Both the position numbers and the translations under genes were made by a program. Shown here one piece after another: positions 62,989 through 64,000 of a stretch of DNA of 64,000 nt (positions within the stretch are counted from its first letter, which is position 1; each line of letters starts with the position of its first letter). The stretch comes from Burkholderia stagnalis. GTDB lineage: Bacteria > Pseudomonadota > Gammaproteobacteria > Burkholderiales > Burkholderiaceae. The notes beneath the pieces were generated by a model that was given only the letters and a program-made list of their open reading frames with translations, was not told the origin of the DNA and made no database searches. The stretch is from contig NZ_CADESW010000017.1 in assembly GCF_902830275.1 (NCBI RefSeq), positions 124,001 to 188,000 of the forward strand, written 5' to 3'.

Positions 62989-63393
62989 ATGTAGGGTTCC
63001 AAGTATGGTTTTTATTGTCGCAAGTCGTTGATATATTTGAATTATTGAAATTTCCTGTAGGGTTCGTTGTAGAGTTCATTGACAGACGATGTGGGTCAAA
63101 AATCTGCACCTACCCCCATATGTTGTCGATCCCTGCTCGCAACCCAGCCCGTTTGGATTGCGCGGATCGTCCTCAGACCGATCACAAGCTTCGCATGCGA
63201 AACGAACACGAGAGCTTGCCAAACTTTTCGTTACGTCAGCCGTTCTGGCATGGATAACAGTCAGGCACTACGTCGGCGAGGTTCGTGGTTCGAAGCAACG
63301 CTATACGATGCAAAGTTGCTACCATCGAGATGGTTCGAACAAGCTTGTACTTGCCCCTCTTTCGAGCCGTTAGTCTGACTAGGAGCGGCCACT
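62989..63393. other. 405-bp non-coding region after tniQ
   Basis: AT-rich at its left. It holds three related TGTAGRGTTC copies. Short open frames here have no recognisable product. No CRISPR-like repeat-spacer structure is seen. Confidence 0.5.
62990..63077 (+). repeat. Three TGTAGRGTTC direct repeats
   Basis: TGTAGGGTTC at 62990-62999 and 63056-63065, and TGTAGAGTTC at 63068-63077, all in the same orientation, just past tniQ. Repeated same-orientation sites beginning TGT are what TnsB-binding sites at a Tn7-like end look like, but no matching inverted copies were found on the other side. Confidence 0.4.
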
Positions 63394-63822
63394 ATGCAGC
63401 TGGTATCGCCTGAAGCGATCGCGGAAGTAATGGCGTTGATCCCTGTCCCACATACTTTGGCTGAACTGGAAGCACGAGTCCAAGAAGGGCTCCCCAAGTC
63501 TGCACTGCGTACTTGCGTTGAGTACGCAACCAGCGGCGCTGAAGCACAACACGCATTGCTCACGCAAATCGTCCCCGCAGCGACCTACAAGCGACGTCGT
63601 GCTCGGCTCACACACGACGAATCTGAAAAGACCGAGCGGCTCGCGCGTGTCGTCGCGACCGCCTCTCACGTGTGGGGAAACCGGGAGGATGCGCGTCTGT
63701 TTCTCGGAACGCCTCACCCGCTGCTCGAAGGACAAAAACCTCTTAACGTGGGTCTAACGGAATTGGGGGCGCGCCGTGTCGAAGAACTGCTATGGAAGCT
63801 ATTCTACGGACTACCGGCATGA
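63394..63822 (+). CDS. Xre/MbcA/ParS-type antitoxin (DUF2384)
   Basis: A 142-residue protein. The C-terminal DUF2384 toxin-binding motif is clear: ARLTHDESEKTERLARVVATASHVWGN and FLGTPHPLLEGQKPLNVGLTELGARRVEELL. The N-terminal part is an Xre-like HTH region (LPKSALRTCVEYAT). AGGAG lies upstream of ATG 63394. The partner is normally a RES-domain NAD+-degrading toxin in the next, overlapping gene; here only the first few codons of one are found (63819). The antitoxin may therefore be orphaned cargo. Confidence 0.87.
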   Translation: MQLVSPEAIAEVMALIPVPHTLAELEARVQEGLPKSALRTCVEYATSGAEAQHALLTQIVPAATYKRRRARLTHDESEKTERLARVVATASHVWGNREDARLFLGTPHPLLEGQKPLNVGLTELGARRVEELLWKLFYGLPA

Positions 63823-63953
63823 GAATATTCCGAATATCAGTAACCAGAAGCCGGCCGCCATCGGGAACTTCGTGTTATCGGAACACGTCACTGACGCTCC
63901 GTATCCATCAAATCAACCAGTTCAGTCCGAATGAATCCAACACGCCTTCGTGA
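63819..63953 (+). pseudogene. Truncated RES-domain toxin remnant
   Basis: ATG 63819 overlaps the antitoxin stop (ATGA), as in intact Xre-RES modules. The frame starts MRIFRISVTR, the typical RES N-terminus, then loses all resemblance (SRPPSGTSCYRNTS...) and stops at 63953. The conserved GGRW segment that should follow is missing. The tail overlaps the next XRE gene, so the break is probably between about 63848 and 63930. Confidence 0.6.
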
Positions 63954-64000
63954 TCAACTTTACACCTTGCGTAAGCAAGCCGGTTTGACTCAGACAGAAC
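63931..64000 (+). CDS. XRE family regulator, N-terminal fragment (runs off the window)
   Basis: An open frame starts MNPTRLRDQLYTLRKQAGLTQTE and continues past the window end. LRKQAGLTQTE is the first half of an XRE helix-turn-helix. It could be a HipB-like antitoxin or a second regulator of the element; the rest is needed to decide. Confidence 0.55.
   Translation, partial: MNPTRLRDQLYTLRKQAGLTQTE

Noticed and set aside
62989..63393. CRISPR array or guide locus of a CAST element
   Set aside because: Only short 10-bp repeats with unequal spacing; no 28-32 bp repeat units and no cas genes nearby.

Overview
The window looks like part of a chromosome or large replicon of a betaproteobacterium, most likely Burkholderia or a close relative. 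It is GC-rich with dense codon-biased genes, and it carries a Burkholderia-type general porin, a tripartite RND efflux operon, a Pqi (MCE-protein) operon and many orphan TetR regulators. The genus call is inference from gene content; no rRNA or tRNA gene was seen.

Region 1 (about 1-48000) is a very large catabolic and transport island built from several divergent operons. It has a self-sufficient P450 (CYP102 type) with a divergent TetR. A beta-oxidation set follows: Fe/2-oxoglutarate dioxygenase, MFE-2-type SDR, acyl-CoA dehydrogenase and thiolase. Next come an imine-reductase-like enzyme with a second dioxygenase, two paralogous TetR regulators, an aldehyde dehydrogenase and a fold-IV (R)-amine-transaminase-like enzyme. 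An envelope module (DUF1329, DUF1302, MMPL/RND, Ycf48-like) sits beside them. Two minus-strand operons encode two Baeyer-Villiger-type monooxygenases, two HSL-type hydrolases, a GMC oxidoreductase, an iron alcohol dehydrogenase, an SSADH-like aldehyde dehydrogenase and an acyl-CoA ligase. Read as a pathway: a hydrophobic, possibly amine-bearing molecule is hydroxylated or deaminated to a ketone, Baeyer-Villiger monooxygenases insert oxygen, hydrolases open the ester or lactone, dehydrogenases make the acid, and ligase plus beta-oxidation finish it. The RND pump may export toxic substrate or intermediates.

The most striking observation is a 14-bp palindrome, TGRTCA-WW-TGAYCA, found eleven times and only in gaps beside these operons (5268, 15243, 15404, 16827, 16960, 19364, 19686, 33147, 33291, 40691, 40704). 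It ties the dispersed operons, the tandem TetR genes and the RND pump into one apparent regulon. Three copies are preceded about 50 bp upstream by GGGTTWACC.

Region 2 (about 47700-57100) looks like ordinary chromosome: a squalene/phytoene-synthase-family gene, a TetR, a glycine-zipper protein, a pqiA-pqiA-pqiB-pqiC operon, a porin and a Bcr/CflA-type MFS exporter, followed by a broken IS481-family transposase.

Region 3 (about 57800-64000) is visibly more AT-rich and holds the core of a Tn7-like transposon: an XRE regulator behind nested palindromes, then overlapping tnsA-tnsB-tnsC and a TniQ gene. No cas genes or CRISPR array are visible. Downstream lie an Xre/MbcA/ParS-type antitoxin whose RES toxin is cut off after about ten codons, and the start of another XRE gene that runs off the window.
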